From: Mesorhizobium sp.
GTDB lineage: Bacteria; Pseudomonadota; Alphaproteobacteria; Rhizobiales; Rhizobiaceae
DNA length: 64,000 nt
Assembly (NCBI RefSeq): GCF_004963255.1
Contig: NZ_SUGA01000002.1
Location: 80,770 to 144,769 of the forward strand
Direction: 5' to 3'
The stretch's first letter is position 1, and each line of letters starts with the position of its first letter. Shown one piece after another: positions 16,889 through 28,009 of this stretch. The notes beneath the pieces are model-generated. The model did not search any database. It saw only the letters and a program-made list of their open reading frames with translations, and was not told the origin of the DNA. The position numbers and the translations under genes are program-made.

Positions 16889-17455
16889 TTACTGGACGAG
16901 CAGCAGCGCGCCGTCCTGGACCTGGTATTTCTGCAACCGCTGCAGGAAGCTCATGCCAATCAGGTTGGTCTGCAGCGCCCGGTCATCAAGCACCATCGCC
17001 TGCACGTTGTCGACCGAGATCTTGCCGATCTGCAGGTGGTCGACCGTAACGACGGCGGCCTTGATCGCCCCATTGGCAGTGTTCACCTGTTGATTGAAAT
17101 CTGACGGGTTGAGCGAGATGCCGATTCTGCGCGCGGTCGAGGCGTTGATTGCAACCAGTGTCGCGCCGGTGTCGATCATGCCGTCGATCTGCCGGCCGTT
17201 GAGCTTGAACTGCGATGTGAAATGGCCGCGGTCATCGGCATTGACCAGAACCTGCCGGCCGAGCGGCATCGGCGTGGCCGGCTTGGCCGGGACCGAGACG
17301 AGATTGACCTGGGGCTCGGCCTTGGGCGCCGTCGGCTGCGCGGTTTCGGTCGATTTGAGCAGGCCGTCCACCAGATGCGGATTGGCCTGAAAGACGATCG
17401 GAATCGAGGCCGAGGTTCCGGCAAAGATGCCGAGGATAAGAAGCTTGCGCAGCAT
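16889..17455 (-). CDS. Retropepsin-like aspartic protease (TIGR02281 type), membrane-anchored
   Basis: 188 residues. An N-terminal hydrophobic segment (LLILGIFAGTSASIPIVF) acts as signal or anchor, then a linker rich in Pro/Ala/Lys, then a periplasmic retropepsin fold with active site MIDTGATLVAIN and the second conserved motif LIGMSFLQRL. A single catalytic Asp per chain implies a homodimer. ATG 17455 is favoured by AAGGGG upstream; the frame extends 8 codons further. The physiological substrate is unknown. Confidence 0.85.
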   Translation of the reverse strand: MLRKLLILGIFAGTSASIPIVFQANPHLVDGLLKSTETAQPTAPKAEPQVNLVSVPAKPATPMPLGRQVLVNADDRGHFTSQFKLNGRQIDGMIDTGATLVAINASTARRIGISLNPSDFNQQVNTANGAIKAAVVTVDHLQIGKISVDNVQAMVLDDRALQTNLIGMSFLQRLQKYQVQDGALLLVQ

Positions 17456-17561
17456 GGATGCCCCTTGGATCAAGGCCACATCCTAAAGCCGGCATGGTGT
17501 TTGCCGCTTTAACGTGCGCCGGAACCACGTGGTTGTGTAAACGCGCGGTAAACGGATGCGC

Positions 17562-18191
17562 TCACTTTGTCCCGTACATGCGGTCGCCGGCGTCGCCGAG
17601 GCCAGGCATGATATAGCCCTTGTCGTTCAGCTGGCGGTCGATCGAGGCGGTGAAGATCGGCACATCCGGATGCGCCTTGGTGAAGCGCTCGATGCCTTCT
17701 GGCGCGGCAAGCAGGCAGAGGAAGCGGATGTTGGTGGCGCCGCGTCCCTTCAGCTTGTCGATCGCGGCAATCGCCGAATTGGCGGTCGCCAGCATCGGAT
17801 CGACGACGATCACCAGGCGGTCGGCAAGGTCGCTCGGCGCCTTGAAGAAATATTCGACGGCTTCCAGGGTCTCATGGTCGCGGTAGAGGCCGATATGGGC
17901 GACGCGGGCGGCCGGCACCAGGTCGAGCAGCCCCTCGAGCAGGCCATTGCCGGCGCGCAGCACCGAGGCGAAGACCAGTTTCTTGCCTTCCAGCGTCGGC
18001 GCCTCCATCTCCTCGATCGGCGTCTCGATCATGGTCGTGGTCAGCTCGAGATTACGAGTCACCTCATAGCCGAGCAGAAGCGAGATCTCGCGCAGCAGCC
18101 GCCGGAAGCCGGCCGTCGAGGTCTCCTTCTTGCGCATGATGGTCAGCTTGTGCTGGACAAGGGGGTGGTCGACGACGGTGACGCCCTGCAT
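17562..18191 (-). CDS. upp: Uracil phosphoribosyltransferase
   Basis: A 209-residue salvage enzyme making UMP from uracil and PRPP. Motifs: [33 protein letters not shown] (PRPP loop) and the C-terminal [18 protein letters not shown] with the uracil-binding region. It sits beside the nucleoside operon whose products include uracil. Confidence 0.97.
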   Translation of the reverse strand: MQGVTVVDHPLVQHKLTIMRKKETSTAGFRRLLREISLLLGYEVTRNLELTTTMIETPIEEMEAPTLEGKKLVFASVLRAGNGLLEGLLDLVPAARVAHIGLYRDHETLEAVEYFFKAPSDLADRLVIVVDPMLATANSAIAAIDKLKGRGATNIRFLCLLAAPEGIERFTKAHPDVPIFTASIDRQLNDKGYIMPGLGDAGDRMYGTK

Positions 18192-18319
18192 CGTGATCTC
18201 CTGAAATTCCGGCTGCTGGAAGCGACCCTAGCGACAATGCGCCGGCCAAGGAACCGCCCGGCGGCCATCCACCACAGCTTTTGCCTTAAATCCAGAAAAA
18301 GAACGAATCCAGCAGAGAG

Positions 18320-19294
18320 TTAGCGGCCGACGCCGTTGACACGGGCAAGCAGGGCGGCCTTGGTTTTCTTGTCCACGAAGGCTGCCTCGATAGCCGTCCT
18401 CGTGATGGCGGTAAGCGCCTTGTCGTCCATGCGGAAATGCTCGGCGGCGATATCGTATTCGCGCTTCAGCGAGGTCCAGAAATAGGGCGGGTCGTCGGAG
18501 TTGAGCGTCACCTTGCAGCCGGCGGCGCGCAGCGCCGGAAAGGGATGGTCGGCGAAGCTGTCGAACACTTTCAAAGCGATGTTGGAGCCCGGGCAGCATT
18601 CCAGCACCACTCCCTCGGCAGCGATGCGGCGGACCAGGTCCGGGTTCTCGATGGCGCGCACGCCATGGCCAATGCGGGAGGGGCGGATGTGGTCAAGGGC
18701 GGCCTGGACACTTTCCCAACCCATCAGCTCGCCGGCATGGATGGTGATGCCGAGGCCGGCTTCACGCGCGATCTCGAAGGCGCGCACATAGTCCTCGAAA
18801 TCGCCGATGCGCTCGTCGCCGGCGACGCCGAAACCGGTCACCAGCGGATGGCCGCAGCGCGCCGCGAAGCGTGCGGCATGTTCGATCGCCTCGACCCCGA
18901 CATGGCGCACGCCGGTGACGATCATGCGGCCTTCGATCCCTGTCTTGGCCTTGGCGCGGGCCATGCCTTCGCCCAGCGCATCGGTATAGGCTTTTGGCGA
19001 GAGGCCAGCCTTCTTCGCGTGGTCCGGCGAGGTGAAGACCTCGGAATATATGGCGCCGTCGCGAGCGAGGCTGGTCAGATAATAGTCGGCGAGACGCGCA
19101 TAATCGTCTTCCGTGCGAAACAGGTCGGACGAGAAATCATAAGCGGCGAGAAAGGAGGTGAAATCGTGCCAGACGAAGGAGCCATCTTGGATATAGGGCG
19201 AAGGATCCTTGCCATATTTGCGGGCCTGGGCAACGACAAGCTCGGGGGCCGCCGCGCCTTCGATGTGGCAGTGCAGTTCGGCCTTCAAAATCAT
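18320..19294 (-). CDS. add: Adenosine deaminase
   Basis: About 324 residues: metal-binding LHCHIEG at the N-terminus, GFGVAGDE, ITIHAGE with metal His and catalytic Glu, RIGHGVRAI, and LNSDDPPYF with the metal Asp. It turns adenosine into inosine. The ATG at 19294 leaves the usual short leader before HCH. An in-frame ATG at 19348 has a better ribosome site (AAAGG) and would add 18 residues. It runs towards upp in the same direction and may share its transcript. Confidence 0.92.
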   Translation of the reverse strand: MILKAELHCHIEGAAAPELVVAQARKYGKDPSPYIQDGSFVWHDFTSFLAAYDFSSDLFRTEDDYARLADYYLTSLARDGAIYSEVFTSPDHAKKAGLSPKAYTDALGEGMARAKAKTGIEGRMIVTGVRHVGVEAIEHAARFAARCGHPLVTGFGVAGDERIGDFEDYVRAFEIAREAGLGITIHAGELMGWESVQAALDHIRPSRIGHGVRAIENPDLVRRIAAEGVVLECCPGSNIALKVFDSFADHPFPALRAAGCKVTLNSDDPPYFWTSLKREYDIAAEHFRMDDKALTAITRTAIEAAFVDKKTKAALLARVNGVGR

Positions 19295-19462
19295 GCGGTC
19301 ATTGCGCCCGGCATGCCGTTCTCGCACGGAATTTGGCCGGAAAATCATGCGGGACCTTTCTCGACCGGGTTTTGCAAGCGCGGCCGAAAACCGCGCCTTG
19401 GACAATAGCGTCGGCACCATCGATCGGCTATGGTCCCGCCGGTTTTATGACGGATCAAAATA

Positions 19463-20239
19463 ATGTCAGTTGAGAGAACCACGGCCGCGGGCGGCATGGA
19501 AACCTCCTATGGTTTCAGGAAGGTCGGGGCAGGCGAGAAGCAGCCCCTGGTCAATGACGTCTTCCATAAGGTGGCCAATCGATACGACTTGATGAACGAT
19601 CTGATGTCGGCCGGGTTGCATCGGTTGTGGAAGGACGCGATGGTCGCCTGGCTGAACCCGCCGAAGCGGCCGGGCTGGAAGGTGCTCGACGTCGCCGGCG
19701 GCACCGGCGACATCGCCTTCAGGATCGTCGAGGCCAGCCAGCGCCAGGCCCATGCCACCGTACTCGACATCAACGGTTCCATGCTCTCCGTCGGCCGCGA
19801 CCGCGCCGAGAAGCTGGGCCTTGCGGCAAACACCGACTTCGTCGAGGCCAATGCCGAGGAATTGCCGTTCGAGGACGAGACCTTCGACGCCTATACGATC
19901 GCCTTCGGCATCCGCAACGTGCCGCGCATCGAGGTCGCCCTTGCCGAAGCCTATCGCGTGCTGAAGCGCGGCGGCCGGTTTCTGTGCCTTGAATTCTCGG
20001 AGGTTGAGATGCCGCTGCTCGACAAGGCCTATGAGGCCTGGTCATTCAACGCGATCCCCAGGATCGGCAAGGCGGTGACCGGCGACGGCGAGCCCTATTC
20101 CTACCTGGTCGAATCCATCCGCAAGTTCCCCAATCAGCAGAATTTCGCGGCGATGATCGCCCGCGCCGGCTTCGATCGCGTCACTTTCCGCAACTATTCG
20201 GGCGGCATCGCGGCCCTTCATTCCGGCTGGAAGCTTTGA
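19463..20239 (+). CDS. ubiE: Ubiquinone/menaquinone biosynthesis C-methyltransferase UbiE
   Basis: A 258-residue SAM-dependent methyltransferase. N-terminal [13 protein letters not shown], then [20 protein letters not shown], and the SAM site [21 protein letters not shown] and CLEFSEVE are family marks. It methylates the benzoquinol ring in ubiquinone synthesis. It is divergent from add and followed by ubiB 43 bases later. Confidence 0.96.
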   Translation: MSVERTTAAGGMETSYGFRKVGAGEKQPLVNDVFHKVANRYDLMNDLMSAGLHRLWKDAMVAWLNPPKRPGWKVLDVAGGTGDIAFRIVEASQRQAHATVLDINGSMLSVGRDRAEKLGLAANTDFVEANAEELPFEDETFDAYTIAFGIRNVPRIEVALAEAYRVLKRGGRFLCLEFSEVEMPLLDKAYEAWSFNAIPRIGKAVTGDGEPYSYLVESIRKFPNQQNFAAMIARAGFDRVTFRNYSGGIAALHSGWKL

Positions 20240-20282
20240 GGCTGGACCCCTTGAAGCAGGCTCCTTTGAATCAGGATGGGCG

Positions 20283-21857
20283 ATGAGCAGCGTCGCCGCC
20301 GCCTTCAGGCTTGCCCGGGCCGGCTGGGTGCTGGTCCGCGAGGGCGTCGTCGCGGCGTTGCCTGGCGAAGAGCTCTCCGGCATGCCGAAATTCGGCTGGA
20401 GCGTTGCGCGGCTTTTCACCCGCCGCCGGGCGCTAGGCTATCAGCGCGGCGACAGGCTGGCGCGCGCCGTGGTTCGGCTCGGACCCTCCTATGTCAAGCT
20501 CGGCCAGTTCCTGGCGACGCGGCCCGATGTCGTCGGCAACGACATGGCGCTCGACCTCGCGCTGTTGCAGGACAAGATGCACACCTTTCCGAAGGTTGAG
20601 GCGGTGCATGCGATCGAGGCCTCGCTCGGACGGCGGATCGACGACCTTTATTTGAGCTTCGGTGAGCCGGTGGCGGCGGCCTCGATCGCGCAAGTGCACA
20701 GGGCCGAGGTCGTGCGCGAGGGCATTGCTTCGCGCGTGGCGGTGAAGGTCATCCGGCCTGGCGTGCGGCACCGCTTCTTCCAGGACCTCGAAAGCTATTT
20801 CCTCGCCGCCCGCCTGCAGGAAAAATACATTCCCTCGTCGCGCCGGCTGCGCCCGGTCGAGGTGACGCAGACGCTGGCGCAGACCACCAGGATCGAGATG
20901 GATCTGCGGCTCGAGGCGGCCGCGCTTTCGGAACTCGGCGAGAACACCAAGGACGATCCGGGATTCCGCGTGCCGGCGGTCGACTGGGAGCGGACCGGCC
21001 GCGACGTGCTCACCATGGAGTGGATCGACGGCGTCAAGATGAATGACATCGCCGGCCTCGCCGCCGCCGGCCACGACCTCAAGGCGATCGCCGCCAACCT
21101 CATCCAGTCGTTCCTGCGGCACACGCTGCGCGACGGCTTCTTCCATGCCGACATGCATCCGGGAAACCTATTCGTCGAGGCGGACGGCACCATCGTCGCG
21201 GTCGATCTCGGCATTGCCGGGCGACTCGGCAAGAAGGAGCGGCGTTTCCTCGCCGAGATCCTCTACGGCTTCATCGTGCGCGACTATCAGCGCGTCGCCG
21301 AGGTGCATTTCGAGGCGGGCTATGTGCCGCGCCAGCACAATGTCTCGGCCTTCGCGCAGGCGATCCGCGCCATCGGCGAGCCGATCCACGGCCAGTCGGC
21401 CGACACCATTTCGATGGCGAAGCTTTTGACGCTGCTGTTCGAGGTCACCGAGCTGTTCGACATGGCGACGCGCCCGGAGCTGATCCTGCTGCAGAAGACC
21501 ATGGTGGTCGTCGAAGGCGTCGCCCGCACGCTCGATCCGGCCTTCAACATGTGGAAAACCTCGGAGCCGGTGGTCGGCGACTGGATCGCCGGCAATCTCG
21601 GCCCGCGCGGGCTGCTCACCGACGCGCGCGACGGCGCCAAGGCGCTGCTGGCTCTTGCAAGGCAGGCGCCGGACCTCGCAGCCCGCACCGACCGGCTGTC
21701 GCGCGAGATCGACCTGATGGCAGAGAACGGCCTGCGCTTCGACGAAGCGACCGCGCACGCCATCGGCAAGGCCGAAGCGCGCCATACCCGCTCCGGCCGC
21801 GCGGCGCTGTGGGTGATCGCGCTGACGCTGATCTACATCGCGTGGAAATTGCTCTGA
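20283..21857 (+). CDS. ubiB: Ubiquinone biosynthesis protein kinase-like ATPase UbiB
   Basis: A 524-residue protein of the ABC1/ADCK/UbiB family. It has KLGQFLATRPD (KxGQ motif), the A-rich loop VAAASIAQVHRAE, VAVKVIRPGV, HADMHPGNLF and VAVDLGIAGRLG, with a C-terminal membrane helix (GRAALWVIALTLIYIAWKLL). It assists coenzyme Q assembly at the membrane by ATP hydrolysis. It is in operon order ubiE-ubiB, with the coaBC fusion gene 74 bases downstream. Confidence 0.95.
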   Translation: MSSVAAAFRLARAGWVLVREGVVAALPGEELSGMPKFGWSVARLFTRRRALGYQRGDRLARAVVRLGPSYVKLGQFLATRPDVVGNDMALDLALLQDKMHTFPKVEAVHAIEASLGRRIDDLYLSFGEPVAAASIAQVHRAEVVREGIASRVAVKVIRPGVRHRFFQDLESYFLAARLQEKYIPSSRRLRPVEVTQTLAQTTRIEMDLRLEAAALSELGENTKDDPGFRVPAVDWERTGRDVLTMEWIDGVKMNDIAGLAAAGHDLKAIAANLIQSFLRHTLRDGFFHADMHPGNLFVEADGTIVAVDLGIAGRLGKKERRFLAEILYGFIVRDYQRVAEVHFEAGYVPRQHNVSAFAQAIRAIGEPIHGQSADTISMAKLLTLLFEVTELFDMATRPELILLQKTMVVVEGVARTLDPAFNMWKTSEPVVGDWIAGNLGPRGLLTDARDGAKALLALARQAPDLAARTDRLSREIDLMAENGLRFDEATAHAIGKAEARHTRSGRAALWVIALTLIYIAWKLL

Positions 21858-21880
21858 GCGCACTGCGGCTTGTCGGCGAT

Positions 21881-21930
21881 TGATTGCATTGCTATCATTG
21901 CATGCGGCGTCTGAAAAGCGAGTGCAATCA
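21881..21930 (+). promoter_or_regulatory. Three 8-bp half-sites upstream of the RHH-CoaBC gene
   Basis: TGATTGCA (21881-21888) is followed after one base by TGCTATCA (21890-21897). TGCAATCA lies at 21923-21930, directly before the start. The first and third are exact inverted copies; the first and second form a 17-bp near-palindrome with one mismatch. TGCTATCA is, as I recall, the half-site bound by FitA of Neisseria gonorrhoeae. The second and third half-sites are 33 bp apart, three DNA turns. Confidence 0.5.
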
Positions 21931-21931
21931 C

Positions 21932-23404
21932 ATGGCCAGCATCACGATCCGCAATCTCGATGACCAGGTCAAGGACCTGCTGCGGCAGCTCGCGGCCGAA
22001 AACGGCTGCTCGATGGAGGAGCAGGCGCGGGCGATGATCCGCGCCGCGGTCGAGGGCCGGGCGGGGCAGGCCGGCCGGATCGACCAGATCGAGGAGAAGC
22101 TGCGCGCGCTGACCGGTTCGAAGGAGCGGGCGGCGCCGGTTGCCGCGGCATCCGGCAAGCCCCTCGGGCGAGGCTCACTCTTCGGCAAGCGCATCCTGCT
22201 CATCATCGGCGGCGGTATCGCCGCCTATAAATCGCTCGACCTGATCCGGCGGCTGCGCGAGCGCGGCGCTTCTGTCCGGGTGGTGATGACGTCGGCAGCG
22301 CAGGAATTCGTCACCACGCTGTCGGTCGGCGCGCTTTCGGCCGACCATGTCTTCACCGAATTGTTCGACCGCAAGGACGAGCACGATGTCGGCCATATCA
22401 GGCTGTCGCGCGAGGCCGATCTGCTGGTCGTGGCGCCGGCCACGGCCGACCTGATGGCGAAGCTCGCCAACGGCCATGCCAGCGACCTTGCCTCGACGGT
22501 GCTTCTGGCCACCGACAAGAAAGTGCTGATGGCCCCCGCCATGAACCCGAAGATGTGGGCGCATCCGGCAACGCGGCGCAACCGGGCGACGCTGCAGAAG
22601 GACGGCATCGCCTTTGTCGGTCCCGGCAAGGGCGAGATGGCCGAAAGCAACGAAGCGGGCGAGGGGCGCATGGCCGAACCGCTGGAGATCGTCGCCGCGA
22701 TCGAGGCGATGCTCGACGAGAAGCCAAAGCCGCTTGCCGGCCGCAGGATCATCGTCACCTCCGGGCCGACGCATGAGCCGATCGACCCAGTGCGCTACAT
22801 CGCCAACCGGTCTTCGGGCAAGCAGGGCCATGCCATCGCGGCCGCGCTGGCAAAGCTCGGCGCCGATGTGCGGCTCGTTTCCGGTCCGGTCACCATTGCC
22901 GACCCGGCCGGCGTCGCGACCACCCATGTCGAAACGGCCGCCCAGATGAAGGAAGCGGTCGAGAGCCTGCTGCCGGCGGATGCCGCTGTCTTTGTCGCGG
23001 CGGTCGCCGACTGGCGCACGGCCAACGCCGCCGGCGAGAAGATCAAGAAGGTGGCGGGCGAGGGGCCGCCTGCGCTGCAGATGGTCGAGAACCCGGACAT
23101 CCTGGCCAGCATTGGCCATCATGCGCAGAGGCCTGGCCTTGTCGTCGGCTTCGCCGCCGAAACGCAGGATCTGATCGCCAATGCCGAGGCCAAGCTCAAG
23201 AAAAAGGGCGCCGACTTCATCGTCGCCAACGACGTCTCGCATGAAAGCGGCATCGGCCCATCGGGCGTGATGGGCGGCGACCGCAACAAGGTGCGCATCG
23301 TCTCCAGGGCCGGCGTCGAGGAGTGGCCGGAGATGGGCAAGGACGAGGTGGCGGCGCGGCTTGCCGCGCTGATTGCCGAGCGGCTACAGACCATCGTGGT
23401 GTGA
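21932..23404 (+). CDS. coaBC: CoaBC with N-terminal FitA-like ribbon-helix-helix DNA-binding domain
   Basis: A 490-residue protein. Residues 1-42 (SITIRNLDDQVKDLLRQLAA, then NGCSMEEQARAMIRAAV) are a FitA/VagC-type ribbon-helix-helix antitoxin fold. A linker of about 40 residues follows. From about residue 85 comes CoaC (phosphopantothenoylcysteine decarboxylase, FMN): LIIGGGIAAYKSLDLIRRL, VAPATADLMAKLANG, APAMNPKMW with catalytic Cys replaced region not obvious. Then comes CoaB (ligase) from about 285: VTSGPTHEPIDPVRYIANRS, AAVADWR and KKKGADFIVANDV. It makes 4'-phosphopantetheine from phosphopantothenate for CoA. No ATG, GTG or TTG lies in the linker, so the fusion is translated as one. ATG 21902 is an alternative start. 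No FitB toxin is nearby. Confidence 0.88.
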   Translation: MASITIRNLDDQVKDLLRQLAAENGCSMEEQARAMIRAAVEGRAGQAGRIDQIEEKLRALTGSKERAAPVAAASGKPLGRGSLFGKRILLIIGGGIAAYKSLDLIRRLRERGASVRVVMTSAAQEFVTTLSVGALSADHVFTELFDRKDEHDVGHIRLSREADLLVVAPATADLMAKLANGHASDLASTVLLATDKKVLMAPAMNPKMWAHPATRRNRATLQKDGIAFVGPGKGEMAESNEAGEGRMAEPLEIVAAIEAMLDEKPKPLAGRRIIVTSGPTHEPIDPVRYIANRSSGKQGHAIAAALAKLGADVRLVSGPVTIADPAGVATTHVETAAQMKEAVESLLPADAAVFVAAVADWRTANAAGEKIKKVAGEGPPALQMVENPDILASIGHHAQRPGLVVGFAAETQDLIANAEAKLKKKGADFIVANDVSHESGIGPSGVMGGDRNKVRIVSRAGVEEWPEMGKDEVAARLAALIAERLQTIVV

Positions 23405-23440
23405 AGCCGAAGCCGGTGCTTGGATCGCCGGCCCTCGACG

Positions 23441-25729
<2,289 letters not shown>

Positions 25730-25775
25730 GGGTCTGCCGCCTTGCAGCATGTCGATCAGCTCGTGGGCTGGACCG

Positions 25776-27227
25776 TCAGCCCGCGGCCATTTGCGGCCGG
25801 TTCGCCGTCACCGACATCCTCAGGGCCGCCAGGCACCCGACGATCCCGAGCGGCACGAAAGCCAGGAACAGCCAGCCGGCGACGGTCGCGGCCGCCTCCC
25901 GGCTGAGGCCATCGGAGAACCCACAGGCATTGGCGATAATGCCGGCAAGGGCGGCGCCTACCGCATAGCCTATGCGCTGCATCGTCGGCACGGCGGCCGA
26001 GGCGATGGTCTGTTCGCCCTCGCGCGCCGAGGCAACGATCACGCGCGTCAGGAACGGCCAAGCGACGCCGAAGCCGCCTCCCTGCAGAAGGGCGCAAAGC
26101 AGAATCAGCGGGATCGAGCCGATCGGGATCGTGTAGGCGAAACCGGCGAGGCCGGCGGCGATCATCAGCGCGCCGACGACGATGATCGACCGCTCGCGGT
26201 GCAGCGGCGCATTGGCGACGGCGATAGACAGGATCGACCAGGCAATCGATTCGGCGGCGATGATGTAGCCTGTCGTCAGGATCGGGATGCCGTGCAGCGT
26301 GGTCAGCAGCAACGGCCCGTAAATGGCGAAGGTGCAGGTCGCCACGGAGAAGGCGGCCACCATGGTCATGCCGCTGCCGAGCGCGGAATTCCAGGAAAAA
26401 AGTTGCGAGGGAAACAGGCGCGAGCGCGGCTTCAGCGCATCGACTCGGAAGAACAGCGCGAGGCCGGCCAGGCCGAGCAGTATGAGCAGCGACGAGCGCA
26501 GCAAGGCGATGTCGACACCCGCCGCGGCGATCAGCACGACGCTGACGGCAAGGCAGCCGAGCGCCAGGAAGGGGAAGGCGGGCGTCGGGCCGGCGCCGGC
26601 CTGCGGCCGCTTCGCCTGCGGCGTGCCAAGCACAGCGAAGCTTGCGAGCGCCATGGCCGCACCGCCAAACGTGAAGACACCGAAGGCCCAGCGCCAGGAC
26701 AGGAAATCGACCATGATTGCGCCGAGCATCGGGCCGCTGAAGGCGGCGACACCCCAAATCGCCGAGATGATGCCGAAAAGCTGCGGCCAGATATTGCGCG
26801 GGAACAGGCGCTCGACCGAGACGAAGGCGAGCGAGACGAGCGCACCGCCACCCAGGCCTTCGACCAGCCGCCCGGCCAGGAAGACCGGCATTGATGGCGC
26901 GGTGGCGCAGACCAGCGCGCCAGCGGCATAAAGAAGGGCTGCGGCCATCATGTTGGTGCGCAAGGCGACGAAGCTGACCAGCCGGCCGGCGGCGGCACCC
27001 GCGACTATGGCGCCGAGTTCGTATACGGCCAGCGACCAGCCGACGAACTGCACGCCGGCAATATCGCCGACCATCGCCGGCATGACCGTCGCGATCATCG
27101 TCTCATTGGTGGCGTGGAGCAGGATGCCGAGGCTGATGAAGCAGAAGCGTGCCAAGTCGCCATTTGCCCACAGCGCGGGCCAATCTATCTTGTCGCCGCC
27201 TGCCTTGTTGCCGCTTGCTGCCGTCAC
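25776..27227 (-). CDS. MFS multidrug-type transporter (DHA2, 14-helix)
   Basis: A 483-residue membrane protein. ATNETMIATVMPAMVGDI and GWSLAVYELGAIVAG correspond to the DHA2 helix 1-2 pattern, and RLVEGLGGGALVSLAFV to motif C-like helix 5. A cytoplasmic linker GTPQAKRPQAGAGPT divides the two halves. The likely role is proton-driven export of a small molecule. It converges with the LysR gene and does not share its direction with dgdA's regulator; the substrate is unknown. Confidence 0.85.
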   Translation of the reverse strand: MTAASGNKAGGDKIDWPALWANGDLARFCFISLGILLHATNETMIATVMPAMVGDIAGVQFVGWSLAVYELGAIVAGAAAGRLVSFVALRTNMMAAALLYAAGALVCATAPSMPVFLAGRLVEGLGGGALVSLAFVSVERLFPRNIWPQLFGIISAIWGVAAFSGPMLGAIMVDFLSWRWAFGVFTFGGAAMALASFAVLGTPQAKRPQAGAGPTPAFPFLALGCLAVSVVLIAAAGVDIALLRSSLLILLGLAGLALFFRVDALKPRSRLFPSQLFSWNSALGSGMTMVAAFSVATCTFAIYGPLLLTTLHGIPILTTGYIIAAESIAWSILSIAVANAPLHRERSIIVVGALMIAAGLAGFAYTIPIGSIPLILLCALLQGGGFGVAWPFLTRVIVASAREGEQTIASAAVPTMQRIGYAVGAALAGIIANACGFSDGLSREAAATVAGWLFLAFVPLGIVGCLAALRMSVTANRPQMAAG

Positions 27228-27380
27228 GTCGATCTCCTGCTTGCGATCCGCAGCCTCATCCGCATTGCGAATGGGCGCCAGATCCAGTTCGGCAGGGCTT
27301 GTAGAACCTCAAGCGCGGTTGAGCTCAAGAGGCTTTTTCGCTTATCGTGGAAGGAAGGCTCCACCGGCCCTGGTGGTCAG

Positions 27381-27863
27381 TCAGTTCGCTGTGCTGCGCA
27401 ACTGGAACTGGCTGACGCCGATGGCGATGTTGAGGCCGGTCTGGGTCTGGACGCTGAGCGGCTGCAGGGTGAAGGCATTGCCGGTGCCACCGACCAGGAG
27501 ATTGGCGCCGGCGCCGACCGCGGCGGTCACTTCGGCGCTGGCGCCGACATAGTCGCCGGCAAGCGCACCTGGGGCGTAGATGTTGTTCATCGGCGTCAGC
27601 ACCAGCCAGCGCATCACGCTCTGGCTGGTCGTGCCGATATCGAGGCCGTATTTGTTGACGGCGCCGAAATAGGCTTCCGGCGCGAAGGTCTTGTCGGCCG
27701 GCGTGAAGGTGCAGCTCAGATCCTTGCTGGAGCCGAAGACGAAGCCGGTGCCACCGCCGATGGCGCAATCCAGGACGCCGAGCTCGACGCCGCCGGTCTC
27801 CGCCCGAGCCTGCCCGGCCAGTGCAACGATCGCGATCGCGGTTGCGGCGATGATCCTCGACAT
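27381..27863 (-). CDS. DUF992 family secreted protein, copy 1
   Basis: 160 residues with signal peptide MSRIIAATAIAIVALAGQARA. The mature part has the DUF992 pattern: GVLDCAIGGGTGFVFGSSKD, then SCTFTP, and GASAEVTAAVGAGANLLVGG with SVQTQTGLNIAIGV near the end. Two cysteines probably pair in the periplasm. The start at 27863 is set by the signal peptide. The function of DUF992 is unknown. A paralogue lies 146 bases upstream. Confidence 0.9.
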   Translation of the reverse strand: MSRIIAATAIAIVALAGQARAETGGVELGVLDCAIGGGTGFVFGSSKDLSCTFTPADKTFAPEAYFGAVNKYGLDIGTTSQSVMRWLVLTPMNNIYAPGALAGDYVGASAEVTAAVGAGANLLVGGTGNAFTLQPLSVQTQTGLNIAIGVSQFQLRSTAN

Positions 27864-27884
27864 ATGTCCCCCTCTTGTTTTGAC

Positions 27885-27928
27885 GCAATTCCGGACGGAA
27901 AACCGTATCGCACTTTTCCTGGAATTGC
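27885..27928 (+). repeat. Class A bulged hairpin
   Basis: Outer stem GCAATTCC/GGAATTGC, GGAC bulge, inner GGAAAA/TTTTCC, loop CCGTATCGCAC, preceded by CTTGTTTTGAC. It sits in the gap between the two DUF992 genes, 22 bases upstream of copy 1, so it would lie in that gene's leader. Confidence 0.85.
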
Positions 27929-28009
27929 TCAAAAGCATGCGGCCCGGAACGGCTACAATGTCCTGTTCCGGGCCGCGCGTATAGGCGGATGTCGTTGGCG
28001 GCTGAGCGC

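Noticed and set aside
21884..21931. Start of the coaBC fusion at TTG 21884 or ATG 21902
   Set aside because: These would place the inverted half-sites inside the coding region and add residues not seen in RHH antitoxins; ATG 21902 remains possible but less likely.
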